From Erwinia pyrifoliae DSM 12163 (GTDB taxonomy: Bacteria; Pseudomonadota; Gammaproteobacteria; Enterobacterales; Enterobacteriaceae), in the NCBI RefSeq assembly GCF_000026985.1, contig NC_017390.1, positions 1,229,215 to 1,264,397 of the forward strand: 35,183 bases of DNA, written 5' to 3'. The notes beneath the pieces were generated by a model. It was not told the DNA's origin and searched no databases. It saw nothing but the letters and a program-made list of their open reading frames with translations. This document shows, piece after piece, positions 18,133 through 27,602 of the stretch; positions within the stretch are counted from its first letter, which is position 1; the number at the start of each line of letters is the position of its first letter. Position numbers and translations under genes: made by a program.

Positions 18133-18909
18133 ATGGCAATCACCTTAAATGATGTGAATACCGCGCTGGAACTGGACAACCTGAACTTATGGTATGGCGA
18201 AAAACAGGCATTAAACAACATCAGCCTGCAGTTGCCTGCAAACCGCATCACCGCACTGATCGGCCCTTCCGGCTGCGGTAAGTCGACGCTGTTACGCTGC
18301 TTCAACCGCATGAACGATGCCATCGACGGCTGCCGCATTAGCGGGGATATCCGTCTGCAGCAGCACTCCATTCTGGCGTCCGGGCAGGATCTCTGCGCGC
18401 TGCGCCGCCGGGTTGGCATGGTGTTTCAGCGGCCAAATCCCTTTGCCAAGTCCATCTATGACAACGTGGTGTACGGCCTCCGTTTACAGGGCGTGCGTGA
18501 CAAGCGCGTGCTGGATGAAGCAGCCGAGCGGGCGCTGCGGGCTGCGGCGCTATGGGCAGAGGTGAAAGACAATTTGTGGCAGAACGCCCTGACGCTCTCC
18601 AGCGGGCAGCAGCAGCGGCTGGTTATAGCCCGCGCTATCGCCATAGAGTCGGAAATCCTGCTGCTGGATGAGCCAACGTCGGCGCTTGACCCGATTGCCA
18701 CGCTGGTAATTGAAGAATTGATGACCACGCTGAAACAGCATTTCACCCTGATCCTGGTCACGCACAATATGCAGCAGGCGGCGCGCGTATCTGACTATAC
18801 CGCGTTTATGCACCAGGGCCGGGTAGTGGAATTTGGTCTGACCGATACGCTGTTTACCGCACCACGCCAGCGCCGTACGGAGGATTATATTACCGGAAGG
18901 TATGGCTGA
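18133..18909 (+). CDS. pstB: PstB-type phosphate ABC transporter ATPase
   Basis: A 258-residue ATPase that powers the two upstream permeases at the cytoplasmic face. Walker [10 protein letters not shown] is at residues 44-52, the Q-loop region [17 protein letters not shown] is strongly PstB-specific, the signature is near residue 155, Walker B is [12 protein letters not shown], and the switch His is in [15 protein letters not shown]. The signature reads LSSGQQQR, with Ser where most PstB proteins have Gly (LSGGQ); this is tolerated in some ABC proteins. Its length equals E. coli PstB (257). Last gene of the unit: phoU does not follow, and purN converges on it across 61 bases. A second, canonical pst operon elsewhere in the genome is likely, but not visible here. 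Confidence 0.92.
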   Translation: MAITLNDVNTALELDNLNLWYGEKQALNNISLQLPANRITALIGPSGCGKSTLLRCFNRMNDAIDGCRISGDIRLQQHSILASGQDLCALRRRVGMVFQRPNPFAKSIYDNVVYGLRLQGVRDKRVLDEAAERALRAAALWAEVKDNLWQNALTLSSGQQQRLVIARAIAIESEILLLDEPTSALDPIATLVIEELMTTLKQHFTLILVTHNMQQAARVSDYTAFMHQGRVVEFGLTDTLFTAPRQRRTEDYITGRYG

Positions 18910-18912
18910 TGC

Positions 18913-18975
18913 GCTAAGAAACCGATGGCAACCCTGCATGCAGGTTCGGCCCCGGTTTCGGTTGCCGCGCTTAGC
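18913..18975. terminator. Long interrupted hairpin between pstB and purN
   Basis: Nested inverted repeats span the convergent junction: GCTAAG (18913-18918) with CTTAGC (18970-18975), and GGCAACC (18927-18933) with GGTTGCC (18960-18966). In between is the perfect 12-base palindrome CCTGCATGCAGG (18933-18944). It includes the purN stop codon. No T-run follows on either side, so it may be a transcript-end stabiliser or a bidirectional terminator of imperfect type. Confidence 0.45.
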
Positions 18976-19609
18976 CGACAGCGTGCCCGTTGGTGGGCAG
19001 CCGCTGGCCATCCAGCCAGGCTGCGCCATCGCGCATGGCCAGGCGTCCGTCCACGAACCAGCTCACCACCAGCGGGTAGATGGCATGCTCCTGATGCTGC
19101 ACGCGCGCAGCGATATCGTCTTCTGTGTCATCGCTGAACACCGGAACTTTCGCCTGGAGGATCACCGGGCCACCGTCCAGCTGTTCAGTGACAAAATGCA
19201 CCGAGGTGCCGTGCTCTTCATCGCCATTTTCAATCGCCTGGCGATGGGTATGCAGCCCCGGGTATTTCGGTAGCAGGGAAGGGTGAATATTCAGCATGCG
19301 CCCGGCGTAGCGTTGAACGAATTCCGCACTGAGAATGCGCATATAGCCTGCCAGTACGACCAGATCGGGCGAATAAGCGTCTATTTCCAGCATTAGCTGA
19401 CGATCGAAAGCGCAGCGGTCGGCGAATTGCGCCGCCGCCAGCGCGTGAGCCGCAATGTTGGCCGCGCGCGCACGCTCCAGCGCAAAAGCCCCGGCTTTAT
19501 TGCTGAAAACGGCAGCTATCCTGCCGCCGATCCGCCCCTGCTGGCAGGCGTCCAGTATTGCCTGTAAGTTGCTTCCATTGCCGGAAACCAGCACGACGAT
19601 GCGTTTCAT
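18971..19609 (-). CDS. purN: Phosphoribosylglycinamide formyltransferase 1
   Basis: A 212-residue GART (E. coli PurN has 212) that transfers a formyl group from 10-formyl-tetrahydrofolate to GAR in step 3 of purine synthesis. Seen: the N-terminal [11 protein letters not shown] phosphate-binding loop, [10 protein letters not shown], the catalytic Asn107/His109 in NIHPSLLP and Asp145 in QLDGGPV, plus HGTSVHFV. It overlaps the end of purM by four bases (ATGA), so translation of the pair is probably coupled. It converges on pstB; in E. coli the purMN neighbourhood has no Pst-like operon, so the operon is inserted between ppk and purN here. Confidence 0.97.
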   Translation of the reverse strand: MKRIVVLVSGNGSNLQAILDACQQGRIGGRIAAVFSNKAGAFALERARAANIAAHALAAAQFADRCAFDRQLMLEIDAYSPDLVVLAGYMRILSAEFVQRYAGRMLNIHPSLLPKYPGLHTHRQAIENGDEEHGTSVHFVTEQLDGGPVILQAKVPVFSDDTEDDIAARVQHQEHAIYPLVVSWFVDGRLAMRDGAAWLDGQRLPTNGHAVG

Positions 19610-20646
19610 GCGTTAATCACCACGCGCTCTTCCGCGTCGGAGGCTTTGATTACGCCAATTTTCCACGCCTTTTCACCGGCATCGTTCATCAGCTGTAGCG
19701 CTTTGTCCGCTTCCGCCGGGCTAAGGGCAATCACCATACCCACGCCGCAGTTAAAGGTGCGGTACATCTCAAAGCGACTGACGTTACCGGCCTGCTGCAT
19801 CCAGCTAAAGACGGCTGGCCACTCCCAGCTTGACTCTTCCAGTACCGCCTGGGTGTTGTCTGGCAGCACGCGCGGGATATTCTCCCAGAAACCGCCGCCG
19901 GTCAGGTGGGCAATGGCGTGCACGTCCACTTGCTCAATCAGGCTGAGGATGTTCTTCACATAGATGCGCGTAGGTGCCAGCAGATGGTCCGCCAGCGGCT
20001 TACCTTCCAGCTGGGTGGTTTGCGGGTCAGTGTTGCTGAATGCCAGAATTTTGCGTACCAGCGAGTAGCCGTTAGAGTGTGGGCCACTGGAGCCGAGGGC
20101 GATCAGGACATCGCCTTCAGCCACTTTGCTGCCGTCGATAATCTCTGATTTCTCCACCACGCCAACGCAAAAGCCGGCCACATCGTAATCTTCGCCGTGG
20201 TACATGCCCGGCATTTCAGCCGTTTCGCCGCCGACCAGCGCACAGCCGGACTGCGAGCAGCCTTCAGCGATGCCGGCGATCACGCTGGCAGCCGTGTCAA
20301 CGTCGAGCTTGCCGGTCGCATAATAATCGAGGAAAAACAGCGGTTCAGCGCCTGATACCACCAGATCGTTTACGCACATGGCAACCAGATCGATACCAAT
20401 GGCATCGTGGCGTTTCAGATCCATCGCCAGACGCAGCTTGGTGCCGACGCCATCAGTACCGGAAACCAGAATCGGTTCACGATATTTTTGCGGCAGGGCG
20501 CAAAGGGCACCGAAACCGCCCAGGCCACCCATCACTTCCGGGCGACGAGTCTTTTTCACTACGCCTTTGATACGGTCGACTAAAGCATTACCCGCATCGA
20601 TATCTACGCCGGCGTCTTTATAGCTGAGAGAGGTTTTGTCGGTCAC
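19606..20646 (-). CDS. purM: Phosphoribosylformylglycinamidine cyclo-ligase
   Basis: A 346-residue AIR synthetase (345 in E. coli) that closes the imidazole ring of FGAM using ATP in step 5 of purine synthesis. It shows [19 protein letters not shown] at the N-terminus, [60 protein letters not shown] and [12 protein letters not shown] in the normal order. It is the first gene of purM-purN. A PurR operator lies about 70 bases upstream of the start, so purine repression is expected. upp is divergent across about 240 bases. Confidence 0.97.
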   Translation of the reverse strand: MTDKTSLSYKDAGVDIDAGNALVDRIKGVVKKTRRPEVMGGLGGFGALCALPQKYREPILVSGTDGVGTKLRLAMDLKRHDAIGIDLVAMCVNDLVVSGAEPLFFLDYYATGKLDVDTAASVIAGIAEGCSQSGCALVGGETAEMPGMYHGEDYDVAGFCVGVVEKSEIIDGSKVAEGDVLIALGSSGPHSNGYSLVRKILAFSNTDPQTTQLEGKPLADHLLAPTRIYVKNILSLIEQVDVHAIAHLTGGGFWENIPRVLPDNTQAVLEESSWEWPAVFSWMQQAGNVSRFEMYRTFNCGVGMVIALSPAEADKALQLMNDAGEKAWKIGVIKASDAEERVVINA

Positions 20647-20713
20647 TGCGAAATCCCCACGCGGTTTGCGGTTGGTGTGGTGTTAAAAAAGAGCGCGGCA
20701 ATTCTATCAGCGC

Positions 20714-20729
20714 AGGCAAACGTTTGCGA
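20714..20729 (-). promoter_or_regulatory. PurR operator upstream of purMN
   Basis: AGGCAAACGTTTGCGA contains the perfect palindrome GCAAACGTTTGC (20716-20727). It matches the PurR consensus (ACGCAAACGTTTGCGT type) at all core positions. It lies 68 bases upstream of the purM start, as expected for the promoter region of purMN. Confidence 0.85.
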
Positions 20730-20841
20730 GTACCATCTGTCCACAAGTTGCGGATAGCCCGTTTCCAGGCGATCCTTATCAATGCCGGGCAGAAGAGAGG
20801 ATCAGTTGCACTAAGTCATAGGGCGGCAGGGGAAATAGCGC

Positions 20842-20863
20842 TATACTTTCGCGATTTTTTTTG
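20842..20863 (+). promoter_or_regulatory. upp promoter -10 and UTP-sensing T-tract
   Basis: TATACT (20842-20847) is followed six bases later by GATTTTTTTTG (20853-20863), placed exactly where transcription should begin. E. coli upp has the same initially transcribed sequence, and there high UTP causes reiterative addition of U at this tract and abortive release, lowering upp-uraA expression. Preservation of G-A-T8 here argues that the same UTP-dependent control operates. The -35 element is poor. Confidence 0.75.
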
Positions 20864-20889
20864 CAGCTTAACACTCCGGGAGTAAAACA

Positions 20890-21516
20890 ATGAAGATCGT
20901 GGAAGTGAAACACCCGCTGGTCAAACATAAACTGGGTCTGATGCGTGAACATGACGTGAGCACCAAACGTTTCCGTGAACTTGCGTCAGAAGTGGGAAGC
21001 CTGCTGACTTATGAAGCCACCGCCGATCTGGAAACCGAGAAGGTGACCATCGAAGGCTGGAATGGTCCTGTCACCATTGACCAGATTAAAGGCAAGAAAA
21101 TTACCGTGGTGCCTATCCTGCGTGCCGGTTTAGGCATGATGGAAGGCGTGCTGGAGCATGTACCGAGCGCGCGCATCAGCGTGGTCGGCGTCTACCGTGA
21201 CGAAGAAACCCTGGAGCCGGTGCCCTATTTCCAGAAACTGGTATCAAATATCGAAGAGCGTATGGCGCTGGTGGTCGACCCGATGCTGGCTACCGGGGGG
21301 TCAATGATCGCCACCATTGACCTGCTGAAAAAAGCCGGCTGCAGCAGTATCAAAGTGCTGGTGCTGGTCGCGGCGCCGGAAGGCATTGCCGCGCTGGAAA
21401 AAGCGCACCCGGACGTGGAGCTTTACACCGCTTCAATCGATCAGGGGCTGAATGAAAAGGGCTATATCATTCCTGGCCTTGGCGACGCCGGTGATAAAAT
21501 CTTCGGTACCAAGTAA
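20890..21516 (+). CDS. upp: Uracil phosphoribosyltransferase
   Basis: A 208-residue enzyme, the same length as E. coli Upp, that converts uracil and PRPP to UMP in pyrimidine salvage. The PRPP loop [12 protein letters not shown], the N-terminal [18 protein letters not shown] and the C-terminal uracil-binding [15 protein letters not shown] are all present. GGGAG precedes the ATG by about 8 bases. First gene of upp-uraA; the following gene imports its substrate. The start region carries the T-tract described for UTP control. Confidence 0.98.
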   Translation: MKIVEVKHPLVKHKLGLMREHDVSTKRFRELASEVGSLLTYEATADLETEKVTIEGWNGPVTIDQIKGKKITVVPILRAGLGMMEGVLEHVPSARISVVGVYRDEETLEPVPYFQKLVSNIEERMALVVDPMLATGGSMIATIDLLKKAGCSSIKVLVLVAAPEGIAALEKAHPDVELYTASIDQGLNEKGYIIPGLGDAGDKIFGTK

Positions 21517-21600
21517 ATCATGCTGCAGGCCAGGTTTACGGCAGGGCTTCCTGAGGCTGTTCGCTCTGGCGAGGGGCCGTAGCATCGCCTCCGATTTGAT

Positions 21601-21626
21601 AAGCCGGCCGCAGAGTCGGCTTTTTT
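21601..21626 (+). terminator. Hairpin with T-run between upp and uraA
   Basis: AAGCCG (21601-21606) pairs with CGGCTT (21617-21622) around a 10-base loop, and T's continue to 21626. It lies about 85 bases after upp and 29 bases before uraA. It is likely a partial terminator that lowers uraA relative to upp rather than a full stop, since uraA has no obvious promoter in the remaining bases. Confidence 0.5.
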
Positions 21627-21655
21627 ATGGTTAACACTTAAGGGGTAATGACTGT

Positions 21656-22945
21656 ATGACACGTCGCGCAATTGGCGTACACGAGCGGCCACCGCTGCTG
21701 CAAACCATTCCGCTCAGCTTCCAGCACCTGTTTGCCATGTTCGGTGCCACCGTGCTGGTACCGATCCTGTTCCATATCAATCCGGCCACCGTGCTGCTGT
21801 TTAACGGCATCGGCACGCTGGTTTATTTGTTTATCTGCAAAGGTAAAATCCCGGCGTATCTGGGATCGAGCTTTGCCTTTATCTCACCCGTTTTGCTGCT
21901 GTTACCGTTGGGTTACGAAGTGGCGTTAGGCGGGTTTATTATCTGCGGCGTGCTGTTTTGTCTGGTGGCGCTGATGGTCAAAAAAGCCGGTACCGGCTGG
22001 CTGGACGTGATGTTCCCTCCGGCGGCAATGGGCGCCATTGTGGCGGTCATTGGCCTGGAGCTGGCGGGCGTGGCGGCGAATATGGCGGGCCTGCTGCCTG
22101 CAGCCGGTAGCGCACCCGATGGCAAAACCCTGATTATCTCAATGGTCACGCTGGGCGTGACGGTATTTGGCTCGGTGTTGTTCCGGGGTTTCCTCGCCAT
22201 TATCCCCATTCTGGTCGGCGTGCTGGCTGGGTATGCGCTTTCCTGGGGAATGGGGATTGTTGACTGGACGCCGGTACGGGAAGCGCCCTGGTTTGCTTTG
22301 CCAACCTTCTATACGCCGCGCTTCGAATGGTATGCCATCTTCACCATTTTGCCCGCCGCGCTGGTGGTGATTGCCGAACATGTGGGCCATCTGGTGGTCA
22401 CGGCGAATATTGTCAAAAAGGATCTGTTGAAAGATCCGGGACTGCACCGTTCAATGTTTGCCAACGGGATTTCCACCGTGTTCTCCGGCTTCTTTGGTTC
22501 CACACCGAACACCACCTACGGGGAAAACATTGGCGTTATGGCGATTACCCGCGTTTACAGTACCTGGGTGATCGGCGGCGCGGCGATTCTGGCTATTCTG
22601 CTCTCCTGCATTGGCAAACTGGCTGCGGCGATCCAGGCGGTGCCGGTGCCGGTAATGGGAGGGGTATCGCTGCTGCTGTACGGGGTGATTGCTGCTTCCG
22701 GAATTCGCGTATTGATTGAATCGAAAGTGGATTACAACAAGGCGCAGAATTTGATCCTGACCTCAGTTGTGCTGATTATCGGCGTCAGCGGGGCGAAAGT
22801 GCATATCGGTGCCGCCGAGCTGAAAGGGATGGCGCTGGCGACAATTGTCGGCGTGGCACTTAGCCTCATCTTCAAGGCATTCGGCCTGCTGCGCAAAGAA
22901 GAGGAAGTGATCGACGTGCCGGATGAACGTCACGACGCGCGCTGA
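21656..22945 (+). CDS. uraA: Uracil:proton symporter UraA
   Basis: A 429-residue inner-membrane carrier of the NAT/NCS2 family, the same length as E. coli UraA, with 14 hydrophobic segments. Landmarks: QHLFAMFGATVLVP at the first helix, YLGSSFAFISP in helix 3, AEHVGHLVVT with the substrate-contact Glu in helix 8, and the NCS2 signature region GSTPNTTYGENIGVMAITRV in helix 10. It imports uracil for Upp. It is co-transcribed with upp, with a weak terminator hairpin between them, and is followed by a hairpin before hda. Confidence 0.97.
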   Translation: MTRRAIGVHERPPLLQTIPLSFQHLFAMFGATVLVPILFHINPATVLLFNGIGTLVYLFICKGKIPAYLGSSFAFISPVLLLLPLGYEVALGGFIICGVLFCLVALMVKKAGTGWLDVMFPPAAMGAIVAVIGLELAGVAANMAGLLPAAGSAPDGKTLIISMVTLGVTVFGSVLFRGFLAIIPILVGVLAGYALSWGMGIVDWTPVREAPWFALPTFYTPRFEWYAIFTILPAALVVIAEHVGHLVVTANIVKKDLLKDPGLHRSMFANGISTVFSGFFGSTPNTTYGENIGVMAITRVYSTWVIGGAAILAILLSCIGKLAAAIQAVPVPVMGGVSLLLYGVIAASGIRVLIESKVDYNKAQNLILTSVVLIIGVSGAKVHIGAAELKGMALATIVGVALSLIFKAFGLLRKEEEVIDVPDERHDAR

Positions 22946-22951
22946 ACCTGA

Positions 22952-22973
22952 AGGGGCAGCGTCTGTTGCCCCT
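22952..22973 (+). terminator. Hairpin after uraA
   Basis: AGGGGCA (22952-22958) pairs perfectly with TGCCCCT (22967-22973) around an 8-base loop, seven bases after the uraA stop codon. No T-run follows, so terminator strength is doubtful, but the position fits the end of upp-uraA. Confidence 0.45.
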
Positions 22974-23097
22974 GTCATACCACATTTTCTTAATCTTGCC
23001 GATCCCACTCGCCGGGATCCCGCTTAGCATTTCATGATCCCGTCTGAGTTGTGTTAGAATTTTCGCGTTTTCTGCCTGCTCAAACCCTGAGGTGATT

Positions 23098-23799
23098 CTG
23101 AACACGCCGGCACAGCTCTCACTGCCACTTTACCTGCCCGATGACGAAACCTTTGCCAGCTTCTGGCCAGGGGAGAATCCGTCGCTATTGGCCGCGCTGC
23201 AAAGCGCATTGCACCAGCAACATGGTAGCTATTTCTACTTCTGGTCGCGCGAGGGAGGAGGACGCAGTCATCTGCTGCACGCCGCCTGCGCTGAACTGTC
23301 GGCGAAAGGCGAAGCGGTCGGTTACGTCCCGCTGGATAAACGCACCTGGTTTGTGCCTGAAGTGCTCGACGGGATGGAGCAGCTGGCTCTGGTCTGCATC
23401 GACAATATTGAATGTATTGCCGGCGACGGTCCCTGGGAAATGGCGATCTTCGACCTGTATAACCGCATTCTGGAAACCGGGAAAACGCGGCTGCTGATTA
23501 CCGGGGATCGTCCACCGCGCCAGCTCAATCTGAAGCTGGCCGACCTGGCTTCGCGCCTCGACTGGGGGCAAATCTACAAGCTGCAACCGCTGTGCGATGA
23601 AGACAAGCTGCAGGCGCTACAGCTGCGCGCCCGGCTGCGCGGTTTCGAGCTGCCAGAAGACGTTGGCCGCTTCCTGTTAAAACGCCTCGACCGTGAAATG
23701 CGCACGCTGTTCGTGACGCTGGATCAGCTGGATCGCGCTTCAATCAGCGCCCAGCGCAAGCTGACCATCCCCTTTGTCAAAGAGGCGCTGGCGCTCTAA
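23098..23799 (+). CDS. hda: Hda, DnaA inactivator, CTG start
   Basis: A 233-residue AAA+ protein that binds the DNA-loaded beta clamp and stimulates ATP hydrolysis by DnaA, preventing re-initiation. The N-terminal clamp-binding motif QLSLPL is present, as are the Walker A-like [10 protein letters not shown], Walker B-like LVCIDNIE, sensor 1 LLITGDRPP and the Arg finger region SRLDWGQ. The coding part begins CTG-AAC-ACG at 23098, directly preceded by GAGGTG. That gives exactly the E. coli length and N-terminus ([10 protein letters not shown]), and E. coli hda is known to start with CTG. A GTG two codons upstream (23092) overlaps the ribosome binding site and is less likely. It overlaps yfgD by four bases, convergently. 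Confidence 0.96.
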   Translation: MNTPAQLSLPLYLPDDETFASFWPGENPSLLAALQSALHQQHGSYFYFWSREGGGRSHLLHAACAELSAKGEAVGYVPLDKRTWFVPEVLDGMEQLALVCIDNIECIAGDGPWEMAIFDLYNRILETGKTRLLITGDRPPRQLNLKLADLASRLDWGQIYKLQPLCDEDKLQALQLRARLRGFELPEDVGRFLLKRLDREMRTLFVTLDQLDRASISAQRKLTIPFVKEALAL

Positions 23800-24149
23800 A
23801 GGATCTCCAGCACCTGCTGTGGCGGCCTGCCGATACGCGCGTGTCCGTTAGCCACCACGATGGGGCGTTCGATCAGGCTGGGCTGTGCCGCCAGTGCACT
23901 CAGCAACTGCTGCTCGTCGAGCTGCGCGTCATCCAGCCCCAGGGCGATATACTCATCCTCTTTTTGCCGCATCAGCTGGCGCGCACTGTGCAACCCCAGC
24001 TGCTGCAACAGCGCTGTGAGCGTTGCCAGATCCGGCGGAGTTTCCAGATAAAGGATAATCTGCGGCTCCATGCCACGGGCTTTCAACAGCGCCAGCGTTT
24101 CGCGGCTCCTGGAGCAGCGCGGATTATGGTAGATCAGTACTTCGCACAT
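23796..24149 (-). CDS. yfgD: YfgD, ArsC/Spx-family thioredoxin-fold protein
   Basis: A 117-residue ArsC-like protein (E. coli YfgD has 119). The N-terminus reads [16 protein letters not shown], with the active Cys at residue 12, the position used by glutaredoxin-dependent arsenate reductases. The conserved IERPIVV block with its Arg/Pro lies near residue 93. Whether this paralogue reduces arsenate is unproven, as no arsR or arsB is nearby. It follows bepA by 11 bases on the same strand, as in E. coli, and its last bases overlap hda. Confidence 0.92.
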   Translation of the reverse strand: MCEVLIYHNPRCSRSRETLALLKARGMEPQIILYLETPPDLATLTALLQQLGLHSARQLMRQKEDEYIALGLDDAQLDEQQLLSALAAQPSLIERPIVVANGHARIGRPPQQVLEIL

Positions 24150-24160
24150 CGCTTCGTTCC

Positions 24161-25627
24161 TTATGATTTCTGGTACTGACGAAAACGCTGCTGCAGCTGG
24201 CGCAGCTGGTCTATTCGCGCATCGTAACGCGCCTGCTTCAGGCTGCCCAGCGGCACCGCCGCGCTGGCGCTACTGAGACTGCGGATCGCCTGATCGAGCT
24301 GTCCGGCTAACGCCAGGCTTTCGGCTCGCGCGGCCTGCTCTTCATCACTCTGGCCCTGCTGGGAAGATGCCTGAGCCAGTAGATCCCAGCCGTTGGCGTC
24401 GTCTTTATTCGCCCAGGTATAACGATACAAAACTTTGCCGGCATTGGCTGGCTGTTTCGCTTCAACATACGCGTTAGCAAGGTTGAGCTGTATTACCGGG
24501 CTGTTGCTGCTGTTGCCCTTTACTGCCAGCAGGCGGTTAATCGCCTGCTGCGGCTGTTTCAGCCCTATATCGATGTCGGTCATGAGATCCAGATACCAGA
24601 CGTTATCGGGCTGTTTCGCTATCAGCGGCATGATGATACTGCGGGCATCAGCAAACTTATTGTCGCCCAGCAGCAGTACCGCCTTGCCATACTGCGCGGC
24701 GGCCTGCTCGCGGCTGTTGCCGTGTGCCAGCGTGGTGAGCAGATCGTCATTCAACTGATTTTGCCCGCTGGAGAACATGCCCAGCGCCCTGACTTTCGCC
24801 ATGTAGAAGTCCTGTGATGACTGTACCACCACCGGCTTCATCTGATTTGCCCGGTTTCGCGTATCGGCCAGGCGGCTGTCCGGCAAAGGGTGGGTCAGCA
24901 AAATCTCAGGGGGTTTAGACGCAAAGCGCGATGCATCGACCAGCTTTTGCAGAAAATCAGGCATGGCTTCCGGATCAAAACCGGCACGTTGCAGCACCTG
25001 GATGCCGATGCGGTCTGCTTCCTGTTCATTCTGCTGGGTGAAGCTGATCACCCCCTGTTGAGCGCCAGCGAGCGTGCCGCTTAGCGCCGCCATTCCGGCC
25101 TGCGGGCTGGCCATTGCCAGCAAAATCGAACCCAGGGCGCCTACCCAGGTGAGCGGGGCGTTACGTTGTTGATCTTCCATCGCTCGTGCCAGATGGCGTT
25201 GGGTAACGTGCGAGATCTCATGTGCCATTACCGACGCCAGTTGGCTTTCCGTATCGCTGTAGCGAAACAGTGCCGAGTGCAGAACCACGTTGCCGCCAAA
25301 AAAGGCAAACGCGTTTATCTCATCATTGCGTATCAGATAGAAATGGAATGGCGTTTTCACCGACCAGGCATGTGCCACCAGGCGTTGCCCCAGCTGGTTG
25401 ACATACTGACAGAGCAAAGGGTCATTGATGACGGGCGCGCTGGCGCGCAGCTGGCGAACATAAAAATCGCCCATTGCCCGTTCCTGATTAATCGATAGCG
25501 TACCTGCCGCAGTGGTGCCAATATCCGGCAGATTGTCGCTGTTATCGGCGCGAGCCGGAATGATGCTTCCAGCCACGACCAAAGCGAGCAGCGAAATCAG
25601 CAGGTTTTTTTTCAGTCGGATAGACAT
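24161..25627 (-). CDS. bepA: BepA periplasmic metalloprotease/chaperone
   Basis: A 488-residue protein (E. coli BepA/YfgC has 487) that helps LptD assemble at the BAM complex or degrades it when stalled. A signal peptide of about 27 residues ends at ARA. The M48 zinc site is HEISH, with the first His at residue 136, and EQEADRIG supplies the third ligand. Membrane-associating helices rich in Gly/Ala/Met lie between them. The C-terminal half (about residues 310-480) is TPR repeats, for example NPxx-type [20 protein letters not shown]. The start at 25627 is chosen for the signal peptide and AGGG upstream; the frame stays open 27 codons further. First gene of bepA-yfgD. Confidence 0.96.
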   Translation of the reverse strand: MSIRLKKNLLISLLALVVAGSIIPARADNSDNLPDIGTTAAGTLSINQERAMGDFYVRQLRASAPVINDPLLCQYVNQLGQRLVAHAWSVKTPFHFYLIRNDEINAFAFFGGNVVLHSALFRYSDTESQLASVMAHEISHVTQRHLARAMEDQQRNAPLTWVGALGSILLAMASPQAGMAALSGTLAGAQQGVISFTQQNEQEADRIGIQVLQRAGFDPEAMPDFLQKLVDASRFASKPPEILLTHPLPDSRLADTRNRANQMKPVVVQSSQDFYMAKVRALGMFSSGQNQLNDDLLTTLAHGNSREQAAAQYGKAVLLLGDNKFADARSIIMPLIAKQPDNVWYLDLMTDIDIGLKQPQQAINRLLAVKGNSSNSPVIQLNLANAYVEAKQPANAGKVLYRYTWANKDDANGWDLLAQASSQQGQSDEEQAARAESLALAGQLDQAIRSLSSASAAVPLGSLKQARYDARIDQLRQLQQRFRQYQKS

Positions 25628-25926
25628 ACGAAGCCCTGGTAAGGAAATGCTGTTTTGACCGGCAAAGCGGCGAAAAGTGTCCTGTGTGTCTGTTTCCACG
25701 GCACCCATTTTATATATTACCCAGCACCCGCTATGAAAGAAATGGTTAAAAGACTATGCTCTAAGCCAAATGCTGCCCGCAGCAGCCTGTTATATCGCTG
25801 GTTATACTGTTTCTGCAACGTTTAAGCTGCGTACAATGGGCGTTTGCCAGCACGAAACTGCCCACTATTCACCAATACGGATACTATTAAGGCGTCGATG
25901 GGGATGATTTTCACAATGGTGAGGCT

Positions 25927-27495
25927 ATGTTGAGGTTCACACCGCCTAAAACGGACTTGCGTACGTTAATCACCCTGCTGGCGGTGGCCAGTATTGCGAT
26001 CACGCTTGCCAATTCTCGGCGGGTGCAGCGTGAAGTATTGATCAACAACACGCTGGAAGCGAACCGGGTTTACGCCACCAAGCTGGCTTCAACGACGGAG
26101 CTTTTTTTCCAGCTGGCTAAGTAACGGATTCAATGATGAGCGCATGCTGCAGGACGAAGTAGATCGCTTGCGCGAGCAAACCAACAGTTTTAACTCGGTA
26201 GCGATCGCCGATGCCAACGGCTGGGTGCGCGCCATCTCCCCGGAAACGCTGATGCTGAAGGGGATGCGGCTCAACTCATCTGCGGCAAAGCAGGCGCTGG
26301 CAGAACGCAGGCCGCTGATCGGTCGACCCGGCCTGTCTACCGCCAGGAATCTGCTGGTATTTATCTCGTGGCCTGTCTGGTCGAAAGACGGCAGCTATCT
26401 TGGCTACGTGGGGGATCAGTCTATCTGAAAAAGAGAAGTATTCTTAACGACCTCCTGGGAGCACAGTTCTTTCGGGACGGCTCATCTCTGTATGTCGTCG
26501 ACAGTGAAAATCAGCTGCTGTATCACCAGAATAGTCATCTGCTGGGGCAAACCGTTAACCCGCTAATCACACAGCAACAGCGAGAACAGGCCAGTAACGG
26601 CCAGTATCAGGTTGTGACGTCAGAGGGGGAAGCGATGCTGGCGGGTTATGCCGTGGTTCCCTCAACGGGCTGGACGATTATTTCGATTAAACCGACCGCC
26701 GCAACGCTGGTGCCGTTGAACAGCCTGCTGTTGCAGGTGCTGGAACATTCGGTGCCGTTTGCCCTGCTAACGGTTCTCCTCGCGCTGATCCTCGCACGAC
26801 GTATCGCTCTGCCCCTGTGGCAGCTGGCGCGTAAAGCCAGCCGGATGGATACGCAAAATGTCTCAAAAGAGATCGATGGCATCCGCTCCTGGTACTACGA
26901 GTCTTCACAGATTAAGCGGGCGATGCTGGCAGGAATTGCGCTGTTGCATGACAAAATCGGCCGTCTGAGAAGTGAAGCTCAGACTGACCCGATGACCGGG
27001 CTGCTTAACCGCCGTGGGTTAGATGCGGTACTGGACTATTTTTTCTCTACCAAACAGCCCTTCGCGGTACTGGCGTTGGATATCGATCGCTTCAAAAGTG
27101 TCAACGACGCTTTCGGCCATGCTGCAGGCGACACGGTGATCAAAACGGTGGCGCATCAGCTGGAATTGGGAGCCAGACAAGCCGACGTTCTCTGTCGTAA
27201 CGGCGGGGAAGAGTTTCTGATGCTCTTGCCCGGAGCGGACCGTGACCGGGCGCTGATGGTGGCTGAAAGAGTGCGTAAGCGTATTGAGCAGCTCCGCATG
27301 GAAGCGGCAGGAAATGTGACTATCTCCATCGGCATCTCTTTCTGGTCGTCTGACAGCGGGGAGGACATGCATTGCGCTTTCGGGCAGGCGGTCGAAGCGC
27401 TTTATCGGGCAAAAAATGCCGGACGTAACTGCGTCGTCGTCGCGAAAAACGCTCTGCAGCCGTCCGCAGTGGTCAATAAATCCTCGCACGAATAG
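25927..27495 (+). pseudogene. Diguanylate cyclase (dCache-GGDEF), split by two indels
   Basis: One gene of about 522 codons is split across frames. Frame 1 (25927-26124) encodes an N-terminal membrane helix and then runs into a stop just after a run of seven T's (26102-26108). Reading six T's would continue as ELFSSWLSNGFNDERML. The second part, in another frame (to 26428), is a periplasmic Cache-like sensor. It breaks at five G's (26410-26414), where six would give YVGGSVYLKKRSIL. The remainder is in frame 1 again, with a second membrane helix, a HAMP-like linker and a GGDEF domain: TDPMTGLLNRRG, LDIDRFKSVNDAFGHAAGD, inhibitory site RQAD and active motif GGEEF. The cyclase domain itself is undamaged. 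It sits in the position where E. coli has perM. Real phase variation, decay or sequencing error are all possible. Confidence 0.85.
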
Positions 27496-27602
27496 GCTGT
27501 GTATTCATGCTCTTCTGGTCAATACAGCGACCCGCAGGCCGTTGCCTGTTAGCCCCCAGCTGCTGCGCTGGCGGCCCGGATCGCGCTGTCCGACCACAGG
27601 AT

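Noticed and set aside
18054..19273. Additional open frames across the pstB-purN junction, considered as a possible phoU
   Set aside because: None resembles PhoU; they are alternative frames of pstA, pstB and purN.
26102..26414. Programmed ribosomal frameshifting in the cyclase gene
   Set aside because: Two separate shifts at simple T and G runs, without a typical slippery heptamer or a following structure I could see, fit indels better than programmed recoding.
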